In this document: positions 16,513 to 24,579 of the stretch, piece after piece
How positions within the stretch are numbered: position 1 is the stretch's first letter
How the letters are laid out: the number at the start of each line of letters is the position of its first letter
Source: Candidatus Thiomargarita nelsonii
Lineage (GTDB): Bacteria > Pseudomonadota > Gammaproteobacteria > Beggiatoales > Beggiatoaceae
Assembly (NCBI GenBank): GCA_000785145.2
Contig: JSZA02000002.1
Span: 32,386-96,385 of the forward strand
Reading direction: 5' to 3'
DNA length: 64,000 nt
Position numbers and translations under genes: made by a program
Notes under the pieces: generated by a model
Database searches by the model: none
Seen by the model: the letters and a program-made list of their open reading frames with translations, nothing else
What the model was told of the DNA's origin: nothing

Positions 16513-18273
16513 ATGAGTAAAAAAACCGCACAATCATCTAAACAAAGTACGAGCGAAGTACCAATTAGCACTTATCAAACTCGTCTGAAGAACCAGCCAG
16601 ATGCGGTTTTGGGAGCGTTGGACGATTGCGCCGAGCTACTTTCACGAGTAGAACGTCAACTTTTTGCCCAGAGTCAAAAGGTGGACACATTCAAAGGAAA
16701 AGTTTTTAATCAAATTAAATCGTTTTTCTTGTCTTTTTTTGGTATTTTGTCTAGGCACTTCAATTCTATTAATTTGGCTCTACAAGGCAAGGTGGATTCT
16801 TATCGTTCAAATCTAAAACGCTACATTAATGAAAATCAAGAACGAATCGACAAAACCAGAAAAACGATTGAAAAACTCTCCAAAAAAGAAATAGAACTAA
16901 ATCAACGTCAAAAACACTTGAATAAGAGCCATCAAAAAAAGCGTCGTTTAGCACGGCTAGAAAAACATCTTGAACAACTAGAATCTGATAAAGCAACCGG
17001 GCGTGTTCGTATTTGTTTTGGGTCAAAAAAACGGTTTAACGCACAATTTTATTTAAAAGCTAATGGCTATGAAAACTTTGAACAATGGAAATCAGATTGG
17101 CAAAAATCACGCCGTAATCAGTTTATTTTAGTCGGTTCAAAAGATGAAATGGCTGGAAACAAACTTTGTACTGCAAAACGCAAAAAAGATGGGACTTTGA
17201 CTTTGCGAGTACGGATGCCTGATGCCTTGGTGCCCAAGCATGGTAAATATGTTGAAATTCCTCTGGTTAAATTTGAATATGGTCAAGATGTTATTGAAGC
17301 CGCCTTGAACGATAATGAGGCTCGTCGTGTCCTAAAAAGTCTCAAAAGTTCTGCAACCAAACATTATGGTCAAGCGATTACCTACCGGTTCTTGCGTGAT
17401 AAAAAAGGCTGGCGTGTGTTTGTTAGCACTGCAAGGCCACAAATTCCCATTAAAACATTAAAAGACATTGGTACAATTGGTATAGATTTAAACGCTAATC
17501 ATGTTGCTTTAGTTGAAACGGATAGATTTGGTAATCCAATTGAGATTAAAACAATTCCATTAAATACTTATGGCAAATCAAAAGGTCAAACTGAAGCCAT
17601 TATTGGCGAAGCGGTTAAAGCCATTGTTAAACGGGCTGAAAAGACATTAAAACCAATTGTCATTGAAGATTTATATTTTTCACAGAAAAGAAGTATTTTA
17701 AGAGAGAATGGTTCAAATCGCTATGCTAGGATGTTAAATTCTTTTGTTTATAGCAAATTTAGGGATTTTTTGGAATCAAGAGCATCAAGGCATGGAATAA
17801 GAGTTTATAAAGTTAATCCCGCGTTTACTTCTGTAATCGGAAGAGTTAAATATGCTACTCAATATGGATTGACTGTTCATCATGCTGCGGCGTTGGTTAT
17901 AGCGCGGCGGCTATGTAGGTTTGACTTCACTTCGTTCCGTTACTTCGTTTCTGAACGTGCTCCGTCTGGTTGTAGGAATGAGGTTCTCATTCCGAACAAC
18001 AGAGGTGGCCATGTCACCTTCCCCCTACCCGTGAGGAAACGAAGTAACGGAGCTTCGCTGCGATCATCGGGGGAAGCATGTATGGTCATTCTGGCGGCGC
18101 GTGTCCAGAAAAATCAAATCAGTGGTGTATGCAACACCGGTTCGGGCGGCAGTATTGACGGACCGATCCAGCCAAACGCAGGGGCCTTTGGTTGGGACGG
18201 AGGGGCCACCCTCTCTCGAACCTTGTCCGGTGCGATCCCGGCACACGAATCGTTAGCAGTACTGCTTGGCTAA
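16513..18273 (+). CDS. tnpB: Large TnpB-like RNA-guided nuclease homologue with an unusual C-terminal tail
   Basis: The 586-aa protein has an extended coiled, lysine-rich N-terminal region (residues 90-160), then a RuvC core. RuvC-I is GTIGIDLNANHVAL with D325, and RuvC-II is IVIEDLYFSQK with E385. The RuvC-III-like block is YGLTVHHAAALVIARR, where the usual Asp position is occupied by His456. The CxxC zinc ribbon of standard TnpB is absent. The last 120 residues (from about 467) match no domain I know and come from a visibly GC-richer segment that probably doubles as structured RNA. AGAGG precedes the ATG. TnpB nucleases cut DNA under omegaRNA guidance. Whether this copy is active is uncertain. 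Confidence 0.82.
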   Translation: MSKKTAQSSKQSTSEVPISTYQTRLKNQPDAVLGALDDCAELLSRVERQLFAQSQKVDTFKGKVFNQIKSFFLSFFGILSRHFNSINLALQGKVDSYRSNLKRYINENQERIDKTRKTIEKLSKKEIELNQRQKHLNKSHQKKRRLARLEKHLEQLESDKATGRVRICFGSKKRFNAQFYLKANGYENFEQWKSDWQKSRRNQFILVGSKDEMAGNKLCTAKRKKDGTLTLRVRMPDALVPKHGKYVEIPLVKFEYGQDVIEAALNDNEARRVLKSLKSSATKHYGQAITYRFLRDKKGWRVFVSTARPQIPIKTLKDIGTIGIDLNANHVALVETDRFGNPIEIKTIPLNTYGKSKGQTEAIIGEAVKAIVKRAEKTLKPIVIEDLYFSQKRSILRENGSNRYARMLNSFVYSKFRDFLESRASRHGIRVYKVNPAFTSVIGRVKYATQYGLTVHHAAALVIARRLCRFDFTSFRYFVSERAPSGCRNEVLIPNNRGGHVTFPLPVRKRSNGASLRSSGEACMVILAARVQKNQISGVCNTGSGGSIDGPIQPNAGAFGWDGGATLSRTLSGAIPAHESLAVLLG

Positions 18274-18327
18274 CGTGATCTTATACGATATTTTATAATG
18301 TATCATAAGATACTATAAGATTTTTAG
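17936..18327 (+). ncRNA. Putative omegaRNA overlapping the 3' end of tnpB
   Basis: A perfect 16-bp inverted repeat (17936-17951 with 18036-18051) encloses two smaller hairpins. One is GGAATGAG/CTCATTCC at 17975-17993; the other is AGGTG/CACCT at 18003-18019. A 7-bp stem TTCCCCC/GGGGGAA (18019-18025 with 18069-18075) crosses the large stem, giving a pseudoknot. Further hairpins lie at 18124-18138 and 18251-18275. The segment is GC-richer than the rest of the element. TnpB omegaRNAs occupy this place and end in a guide copied from the right flank, here beginning GAGCGGCTGC. Confidence 0.6.
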
Positions 18328-18878
18328 GAGCGGCTGCAAAATATCACCCTCAAGCAAATGAACATTTTAGAAATTGATGAACGTTTTGGCACCTTTGACT
18401 ATATCATCGCACATGGGATTTATTCGTGGGTATCCAGCCAAGTGCAAGAAAAAATCCTCAATATTTGTAAGTATCATTTAGCGACTAACGGCGTTGCCTA
18501 TATTAGTTATAACACGAAACCCGGTTGGAATATGCGTACGACTCTCCGCGAAATGATGCTTTATCATATTGCCAACGACTCAGCAGCGAAATTTTTCACC
18601 CAGGCGACTGCCGACGCTAAAGATACTTATGGCCGCTTTCTTCACAAAGAATTAAATCATTTCAATCAATTACCAGCGTCTTTTCTTTTTGAAGAATTTA
18701 TTGATGAGGAAAATGAACCGCTCTATTTTTATCAATTTATGGAACGGGCACAAGCTCATGGATTAGAATACCTTGGCGATGCCTTATTCCCAGGGGCGAC
18801 AAACGATGTCCATCAAGAACAAATGATGGATTTTTTACACAATCGCCATTTTCGCCATACTTGTTTATGTCATGCTAT

Positions 18879-18907
18879 TTGACTTAACCTATGCGGCTAT
18901 ATATGAT
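18879..18907 (+). promoter_or_regulatory. Promoter of the second coiled-coil gene
   Basis: TTGACT, a 17-bp spacer and TATGAT closely match the promoter at 13469-13497, including the spacer ends TTAAC and GCGG. It lies at the broken 3' end of the methyltransferase gene. Confidence 0.65.
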
Positions 18908-18931
18908 GTGCGTTTTATTTTAACAAGAAAA

Positions 18932-19307
18932 ATGAAGATGAAAGACTATATTTTTGCAACATCCATCGTTGCTTTGATTGTCCTTGCTGTCATTGGGTTT
19001 AAGCTACACAATGATAAACTTGAAGGGCACAGCGCACAATTGCTTAAAAGAGGAAACGGCTCAAGTTGAGACGACTTTAAAAGCTGAAATGGCAGCATTG
19101 GATAAGGCGCACAATGACAAGTTCAAAGGGCACAGCGCACAATTGCAAAGCTTAAAACAAAGCTTGAAAAAAGAAACGACTATGCTGAATATGGCTGTAA
19201 AAGGTGGGTTTATGACATTGGATGATATTAATAATAAGATTGAAGGGCTCAGCGCACAATTGCAAACATTGAAAGAAGAAATGAAGCTTGAGACGACAAA
19301 ACAGTGA
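18932..19307 (+). pseudogene. Frameshifted paralogue of the coiled-coil repeat protein
   Basis: The first frame encodes a membrane anchor (DYIFATSIVALIVLAVIGFK) and one HNDKLEGHSAQL unit, then shifts. The second frame continues with ETAQVETTLKAEMAALDKAHNDK and two further units to a stop at 19307. Against the repeat consensus, five bases (CAAAC) are missing after CAATTG near 19042, which exactly explains the shift. Repaired, it would be a protein of about 125 residues with the same plan as the 464-aa protein but far fewer repeats. Confidence 0.82.
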
Positions 19308-19323
19308 AAATTTAAAAGATCAA

Positions 19324-19356
19324 AAAAATCCTATTTCTTTAAGAAATAGGATTTTT
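19324..19356. terminator. R7 terminator-like palindrome
   Basis: AAAAATCCTATTTCTT pairs with AAGAAATAGGATTTTT, ending in a T run, directly after the coiled-coil paralogue and before purK. Confidence 0.75.
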
Positions 19357-19382
19357 CACACAGCCATTCCTATAACACTAAA

Positions 19383-20540
19383 ATGAATCAAGAAAATTTC
19401 CCCTATCCTATCAAGCGGATAGGCATCATAGGCGGAGGACAACTAGGCAAAATGTCCGCCCAAGCTGCTAAACAAATGGGTTTTTATGTCACCGTATTAG
19501 ACGCAGCACCCCAATGCCCCGCCGCCCACATTGCCGATGCTCAGATTGTTGGTCATTTATACGAGGCTGATAAGCTCAGAGCACTGGCTAAGGTGAGCGA
19601 TGTCTTGACTTATGAGATTGAACATATTGATACGCAAACGCTCAAAAGTCTGCATAATGAGGGCCACACTATTTACCCCTCACCAGCCGTTTTAGAAATA
19701 ATCCAAGATAAATTAACACAAAAACAAGTGCTTGCTAAAAATGGCCTACCCGTGCCACCCTTTGAGGCAGTGGATGATTTAGAAACGCTGACGCATTTTC
19801 CGGTTGTGCAAAAAGCGCGAAAGGGCGGTTATGATGGCAAAGGCGTGGTAGTGCTGAAAAGTCCAGCCGATCTGGTCAACGCCCTGCAAACCCCCTCTAT
19901 GATTGAAGAATTGATTGATTTTGAAAAAGAATTAGCCATTATCATTGCCCGAACGCCGACGGGAGAAATGGCCACTTATCCCATTGTCGAAATGGTTTTT
20001 GATGATAAAACCAATATTTGTGATATTGTCGCCGCCCCTGCTCAGATTGATGAAGTAATCGCGGAAAAAGCACGCAAAATTGCACAACACGCGATAGAAT
20101 CGCTGGAAGGAGTTGGCGTATTTGGGGTCGAAATGTTTCTCACCCGTGAAGGGCAAGTATTAATCAACGAAATCGCACCAAGGCCCCATAATTCGGGACA
20201 TTACACCATAGAAGCTTGTGTCACCAGTCAATTTGAACAATTAATTCGGGTTATCAGTGGGCTGCCACTTGGTCTCAGCGATTTATTGAGACCAGCCGCT
20301 ATGCTTAATTTATTAGGCGAGCCCGGTTATAGTGGCCCACCAGTGATTGAAGGTTTGCATGAAGCCTTAGCCATTCCCGGCTTGTCTTTTCATCTTTATG
20401 ATAAGGCAAACACGCAGCCATTTAGAAAAATGGGGCATATCACCCTATTGGATGAGTCCTTGGAAAGTGCGATTGCTAAAATCCAAGAGGTTAAGAATAT
20501 TTTGAAGATAAAAGCAGAAAATACAAAAATAAGTTATTGA
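19383..20540 (+). CDS. purK: N5-carboxyaminoimidazole ribonucleotide synthase
   Basis: PurK is an ATP-grasp enzyme that carboxylates aminoimidazole ribonucleotide with bicarbonate in purine synthesis. The 385-aa product has the expected length. IGIIGGGQLGKM lies at the N-terminus, ARKGGYDGKGVVV is the ATP-binding loop, GVGVFGVEMF follows, and INEIAPRPHNSGHYT is the family signature. LFDKxxxRKMGH-type sequence near the end (HLYDKANTQPFRKMGHI) completes the fold. PurE, its usual neighbour, is not in the window. The gene lies between two repeat blocks and is probably monocistronic. Confidence 0.96.
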   Translation: MNQENFPYPIKRIGIIGGGQLGKMSAQAAKQMGFYVTVLDAAPQCPAAHIADAQIVGHLYEADKLRALAKVSDVLTYEIEHIDTQTLKSLHNEGHTIYPSPAVLEIIQDKLTQKQVLAKNGLPVPPFEAVDDLETLTHFPVVQKARKGGYDGKGVVVLKSPADLVNALQTPSMIEELIDFEKELAIIIARTPTGEMATYPIVEMVFDDKTNICDIVAAPAQIDEVIAEKARKIAQHAIESLEGVGVFGVEMFLTREGQVLINEIAPRPHNSGHYTIEACVTSQFEQLIRVISGLPLGLSDLLRPAAMLNLLGEPGYSGPPVIEGLHEALAIPGLSFHLYDKANTQPFRKMGHITLLDESLESAIAKIQEVKNILKIKAENTKISY

Positions 20541-20622
20541 GTTTCGGGAAATCCGCGTAGCGAATTTCCCGAAACAACGAAAAATCATGGTTAATGTAGG
20601 GGCAATCCTTTATGGTTGCCCT
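20541..20622. repeat. R2 copy followed by an R3 half copy
   Basis: An R2 palindrome (20541-20575) begins at the purK stop codon. An R3 half unit, TGTAGGGGCAATCC to GGTTGCCCT, lies at 20595-20622 next to the convergent CHAT gene. Confidence 0.88.
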
Positions 20623-20630
20623 GATTTATC

Positions 20631-23600
20631 TCAAACACCATCCCCAAGCAACACAAATCCAGACCAATAATAAGACTCTTCGTAAGGTTTTATGGACATG
20701 ACTTTTTGAGTTTGCAAACGGGCTTGCACCGTTTCGCGGGGCATTTGTTTCAATTGCTCTTGTGCCCGTTGCAAAGCCAATATCGGTGATAAGCCTTTCG
20801 CCAAGCCTTGATAAAAATCTTCCATCAATAAGCGTGTCGAATCGTCATCAACTTGCCACAGTGCCGCTAACACACTATGTGCCCCCGCAAACAGAAATCC
20901 AGATATTAATCTCATATATTCATCCGCAAAGGTAGGTTTAACTGGCTGTTCTGTTTTACAAGCACTTAAAACGACCAGACGAGGATTGGGCAGTCGCAAG
21001 CGGGTGAATAATTCTTTGGCTTCTAGGCTACCGTCTGCTAGTTTTAAGCCCGCCTTTAAGTTTGGTTTAAAAAAGCTGTGACAGCCAAAGTGCCCATGAT
21101 GAGCCGTCTCTAAATATTGACGGACCGTTTTGAGCGACGCTTGTGAGCCCTCTAATAGGACATCATCAGGCCGACAGCTTTTAATGGTGTGGCCTTCCAT
21201 TTGGGCAGATGGTAGAGTGCCATCGGGGTTAGCAATAATGCAACCTTTGCCGTGCTTGGCTGGCTTCTTGCGCTCATGGAGCAAGCGGAGTATCTGTAAA
21301 GCGGGAATGTAGCGCACCTTGTACTGTTCCACTAATAGCTCGCCGTCGATTTTAAGTAGGTGTAGTGGTAACAAGTGCCACGCTTGGTGGGGGATGAAGA
21401 TAATTTCTTGCCAGTTGCCCGCCCCTTTGCGCGAAAATAAGCCGAACCTATTTGATAATGTATTTTTAGGTTGGGCCATGTTGAACAATTGATTGACCGC
21501 CAGACCCAAGGTTGAGGTGAGCCAGTCGCTCATTTGGTTCGTTTCAGTGACACACTTGTCACGAATGATATTGTTTCTGAAGGTATTGACGCGATTCGTG
21601 ACTTGTTGCATATTTAACTCTACTCGCAGCGGTGCGTGTATTTCTTGGGCAGTGATGGCGTAGAGGTGCAAATAGTCAGGACGTTGATCAAAGGCAATCA
21701 CTAGTCTGTTAGCCGGTAGTAGGCGGGCGATTTGCTCAAAATTTAGGGGGGATGGTGAAATGGCTTCACCAAATGCCTGGTCTTGTTCGGCGATGGCGCG
21801 GCGTACTTTATCAAGTTCTTGTTCTACCTGGGCTTGTTCTTGCAAGAGTTGGGCTTCTTGAGTGCGCTTGACAGTTCTCGTGATTGGAACAAAAAAGCAG
21901 CTATCAGCCGTCTTGCCCACGATTGGTTTAACGAATTCATCTAAACGTGTACTCAGTTGGACGTATTGGGTGCGTAACGGTTCGTCAATTTGGGTACTTA
22001 ACTCAGCGCGTTCGCGGAGCACTTGTTCAACTAGGGAGCGAGATTTACTACGTTCTAAAATAAAATAGGCTTGCTCAAGGTAGTTGAGTTCTAAAGCTAA
22101 ATCGGCGGCAAGGTGGAATAGGGGCATATTTTGTTCTAACAGTAAAGCTTTGGCTGTCAGATTCAAAAATGTTTCCAACCAATCCAAACCTAGCTGTGCT
22201 AATTCAAAGGCGCGTGGCTTGTCAGGATAAGGGGGGCGTTGGGGATTGCGGTACCAGTCTGCAATAACTCGCATCATTTTGATAGCATCAGGAAAGAGTT
22301 GGCCTGCGGCTTGTAGCTCTTGCAACAGAGAGAGTGAAGCTTGGTAATTCGTTTCCGCCGCTGAGAAGTCGCCGATGTTTTTTAGACAGTTTCCCAAATT
22401 CATACGTGTGATGGCGCGGTCGGGGATCAAATCGGTGCGCTTTTCCTGGTTAATCAGGAAATCGTAGTCCTTGATCGTCTCTTCATAAACGCTTATGGCT
22501 GTCTTGATGTCGTCAAGCTCATAAAGGCAGTTTCCAAAATTCATACGCATGATGGCACGATCTGCTCGTAAATCGGTACGCTTTTCCTTGTCAATTAGGA
22601 CATCATACTCCTTGATTGTCTCTTCATAAACGCGCCTGCCTGCCTTGATGGCGCAGAGATCATAAAGGCAGTTTCCCAAATTCAGGCGCGTGATGGCACG
22701 AGAAGTTCGCAAATCGGAGCGTTTTTCCTTGTCAACCAGGATATCATAGTCCTTGAGGCTCTCTTCATAAACGCGCCTGGCTGTTTCGATGTCGCCGCTC
22801 TCATAAAGGCAGTTCCCCAAATTCATACGTGTTATGGCACGATCGGCTCGCAAATCGGAGCGTTTTTCCTTGTCAACCAGGACATCATAGTCCTTGAGCG
22901 TCTCTTCATAAATCAGCCGGGCTGCCTTGAGGTCACCTAGCTCAGAAAGACCGAGCCCCAAATTAATGCGCGTGATGGCACGATAAGGCCGCAAATCTGT
23001 GCGCTTTTCTTTGTCAATCAGAACATCGTACTCTTTGAGCGTTTCTTCATAAACGCGCCTACCTGTATCGAGGTCGCCTAGCTCAGAAAGACAGTTTCCC
23101 AAATTCATGCGCGTGATAGCACGATAAGGTCGCAAATTGCTGCGCTTTTTCTTGTCAATCAGGCGTTCATATTCCTTAAGCGTCTCCTCATAAGTGTTGC
23201 GAGCCGCTTTAAAATCGCCAATGGAATAAAAGCAGTTCCCCAAATTCATGCGTGTTATGGCACGGGAAGGGCGCAATTCTGTATGTTTTTCCTTGTTAAT
23301 CAGGCTATCATAGTCCTTGATCGTCTCTTCATAAGTGCTGCGGGCTGCTTCCAAATCGCCGATTTTTTTGAGGCAAATCCCCAAATTCATGCGCGTTCTA
23401 GCACGATCAGGCCGCAAATCTATGCGCTTTTCCTCCTCAATCAGGGTATCGTAGTTTTTGATGGTCTCTTGATAAGCCGCCCGGGCGGCCTCGAGTTCGC
23501 CGATTTTTTTGAGAAAAATCCCAAAATTCATGCGCGTTTTAGCACGAGCAGGCCGCAATTCTGTCTTATTTTCCTTATTAATTAAGAGATCGTAGTCCTT

Positions 23601-24272
23601 GAGGGTTTCTTCATAAGAAACCCGGGCAGCATCAAGTTCGCCGAGTGAGGAAAGGCAATTTCCCAAATTCATGCGCGTTTTAGCACGCTCGGGTCGCAAT
23701 TCTGTCTGCTTTTCCTTGTCAATTAGGGCATCATATTCCTTGAGGGTCTCTTCATAAGCCATCAGGGCTGCCGAAAGGTCGCCGAGTGAGGAAAGGCAGT
23801 TCCCTAAATTCATGCGCGTTCTGGCACGGGGGGGGCGCAATTCGGTGTGCTTTTCTTTATCGATCAAGGTATCATAGTCTTTGAGTGTCTCTTGATAAGC
23901 CGTGTGAGCTTTCTCTATTTCGCCGAGAGAATAAAGGCAGAAACCCAAATTCATGCGTGTTCTGACATAGGAGGACAACAAATCGCTACGCTTTTCTTTG
24001 TTAATCAGAAAATGATAGTCTTTGAGCGTCTCTTCATAAACATCGCGGGCGGCCTCAAGATTGTTAAGCTCATAAAGGCAATTTCCCAAATTCCTGCGCG
24101 TTATGGCACAATCAGACCGAAAGTTGGCGCGTCCCTCAGCAATCAAGGCTTCATATTTGCTTAATGCGGCAGTAAATGCTTCGCTGGCTGGTCGAAATTG
24201 GGCCTGCTTATAAGCCTTAAAACCCTTTTCAAACAATGAATCCGCTCGCGCTTCTTTATCTTCTTCAGTCAT
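20631..24272 (-). CDS. TPR-CHAT protein with thirteen 47-residue repeats and a caspase-like domain
   Basis: The 1213-aa protein starts with about 50 residues of helix, then thirteen tandem units of 47 residues (about 51-660). Each has the pattern RAxTRMNLGNCLxxLGD, AARxxYEETLKxYDxLIDKEK, a long TPR variant. A less regular helical region follows, then a C-terminal CHAT protease domain (about 900-1213). The catalytic pair is visible: H1065 in HFGCH and C1105 in VLSACKT, with the supporting GFLFAGAHSVLAALWQVDD. CHAT proteases are separase-like and cut protein partners on activation; TPR-CHAT proteins occur in type III-E CRISPR and other defence or cell-death settings. No CRISPR genes lie nearby, so the trigger and substrate are unknown. 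AAGGA lies about 9 nt before the ATG. Confidence 0.9.
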   Translation of the reverse strand: MTEEDKEARADSLFEKGFKAYKQAQFRPASEAFTAALSKYEALIAEGRANFRSDCAITRRNLGNCLYELNNLEAARDVYEETLKDYHFLINKEKRSDLLSSYVRTRMNLGFCLYSLGEIEKAHTAYQETLKDYDTLIDKEKHTELRPPRARTRMNLGNCLSSLGDLSAALMAYEETLKEYDALIDKEKQTELRPERAKTRMNLGNCLSSLGELDAARVSYEETLKDYDLLINKENKTELRPARAKTRMNFGIFLKKIGELEAARAAYQETIKNYDTLIEEEKRIDLRPDRARTRMNLGICLKKIGDLEAARSTYEETIKDYDSLINKEKHTELRPSRAITRMNLGNCFYSIGDFKAARNTYEETLKEYERLIDKKKRSNLRPYRAITRMNLGNCLSELGDLDTGRRVYEETLKEYDVLIDKEKRTDLRPYRAITRINLGLGLSELGDLKAARLIYEETLKDYDVLVDKEKRSDLRADRAITRMNLGNCLYESGDIETARRVYEESLKDYDILVDKEKRSDLRTSRAITRLNLGNCLYDLCAIKAGRRVYEETIKEYDVLIDKEKRTDLRADRAIMRMNFGNCLYELDDIKTAISVYEETIKDYDFLINQEKRTDLIPDRAITRMNLGNCLKNIGDFSAAETNYQASLSLLQELQAAGQLFPDAIKMMRVIADWYRNPQRPPYPDKPRAFELAQLGLDWLETFLNLTAKALLLEQNMPLFHLAADLALELNYLEQAYFILERSKSRSLVEQVLRERAELSTQIDEPLRTQYVQLSTRLDEFVKPIVGKTADSCFFVPITRTVKRTQEAQLLQEQAQVEQELDKVRRAIAEQDQAFGEAISPSPLNFEQIARLLPANRLVIAFDQRPDYLHLYAITAQEIHAPLRVELNMQQVTNRVNTFRNNIIRDKCVTETNQMSDWLTSTLGLAVNQLFNMAQPKNTLSNRFGLFSRKGAGNWQEIIFIPHQAWHLLPLHLLKIDGELLVEQYKVRYIPALQILRLLHERKKPAKHGKGCIIANPDGTLPSAQMEGHTIKSCRPDDVLLEGSQASLKTVRQYLETAHHGHFGCHSFFKPNLKAGLKLADGSLEAKELFTRLRLPNPRLVVLSACKTEQPVKPTFADEYMRLISGFLFAGAHSVLAALWQVDDDSTRLLMEDFYQGLAKGLSPILALQRAQEQLKQMPRETVQARLQTQKVMSIKPYEESYYWSGFVLLGDGV

Positions 24273-24459
24273 AGCCTATTCCTTATTTCTTAGCTCTTTT
24301 TTTTGAGTATTAGAGTATATGGGTTAATATTTCGCCGTAATATATTGTATTTTTGGCATAAAATATACTCTATTCAATTTTTATTGACAACTAAAAATAA
24401 TTTTTTTTTAGTCAAATAAAAAAAAAAATAAATAAGCTATTGTTTAATAGATAAGTTAA

Positions 24460-24570
24460 GGGCAACCATAAAAAATAAAAGGGCAACCATAAAAAATAAA
24501 AGGGCAACCATAAAGGATTGCCCCTACAGAATCCGATGGTTTGTAGGGACAATCCCTTGTGGTTGCCCTT
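24460..24570. repeat. R3 repeat cluster
   Basis: Two tandem 21-bp units (GGGCAACCATAAAAAATAAA plus A) are followed by a full R3 inverted pair. The 307-bp gap 24273-24579 is otherwise very AT-rich with poly-A stretches. It probably holds the CHAT promoter, which I cannot place. Confidence 0.88.
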
Positions 24571-24579
24571 ATGGATACC

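Larger units (their letters stand above)
16276..18327 (+). mobile_element. IS200/IS605-type element carrying only tnpB
   Basis: The boundaries were inferred from the interrupted methyltransferase frame: left junction after GGGGCTA (16275), right junction before GAGCGG (18328), accurate to 1-2 bp, with no target duplication. Both ends carry a direct motif ACGTGATnTTATnnGATA (16312-16329 and 18273-18290, 15 of 18 matching). An R3-like hairpin lies inside at 16394-16411. No tnpA (Y1 transposase) is present, so movement would need an enzyme acting in trans. Confidence 0.8.
16006..18882 (+). pseudogene. SAM-dependent methyltransferase with regulatory domain, split by a TnpB element and truncated
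   Basis: The 5' part (16006-16275) encodes SYDELPYTCNAMPYAQPDRL, the SAM-binding motif VLELACCDGSN and GVDFSAQHI, ending at IKTLGL. The reading resumes in the correct sense at 18328 with ERLQNITLKQMNILEID and then FDYIIAHGIYSWV, with NTKPGW further on. Joining 16275 to 18328 restores a continuous frame. The 3' end stops at FRHTCLCHAI, where homologues of about 500 residues continue into a methyltransferase regulatory domain, so this gene is also truncated. The truncation point coincides with the promoter region of the next gene. Confidence 0.9.

Noticed and set aside
20631..24272. Type III-E CRISPR protease (Csx29)
   Set aside because: The TPR-CHAT layout is similar, but no gRAMP, Cas1/Cas2 or repeat array is present in the window.
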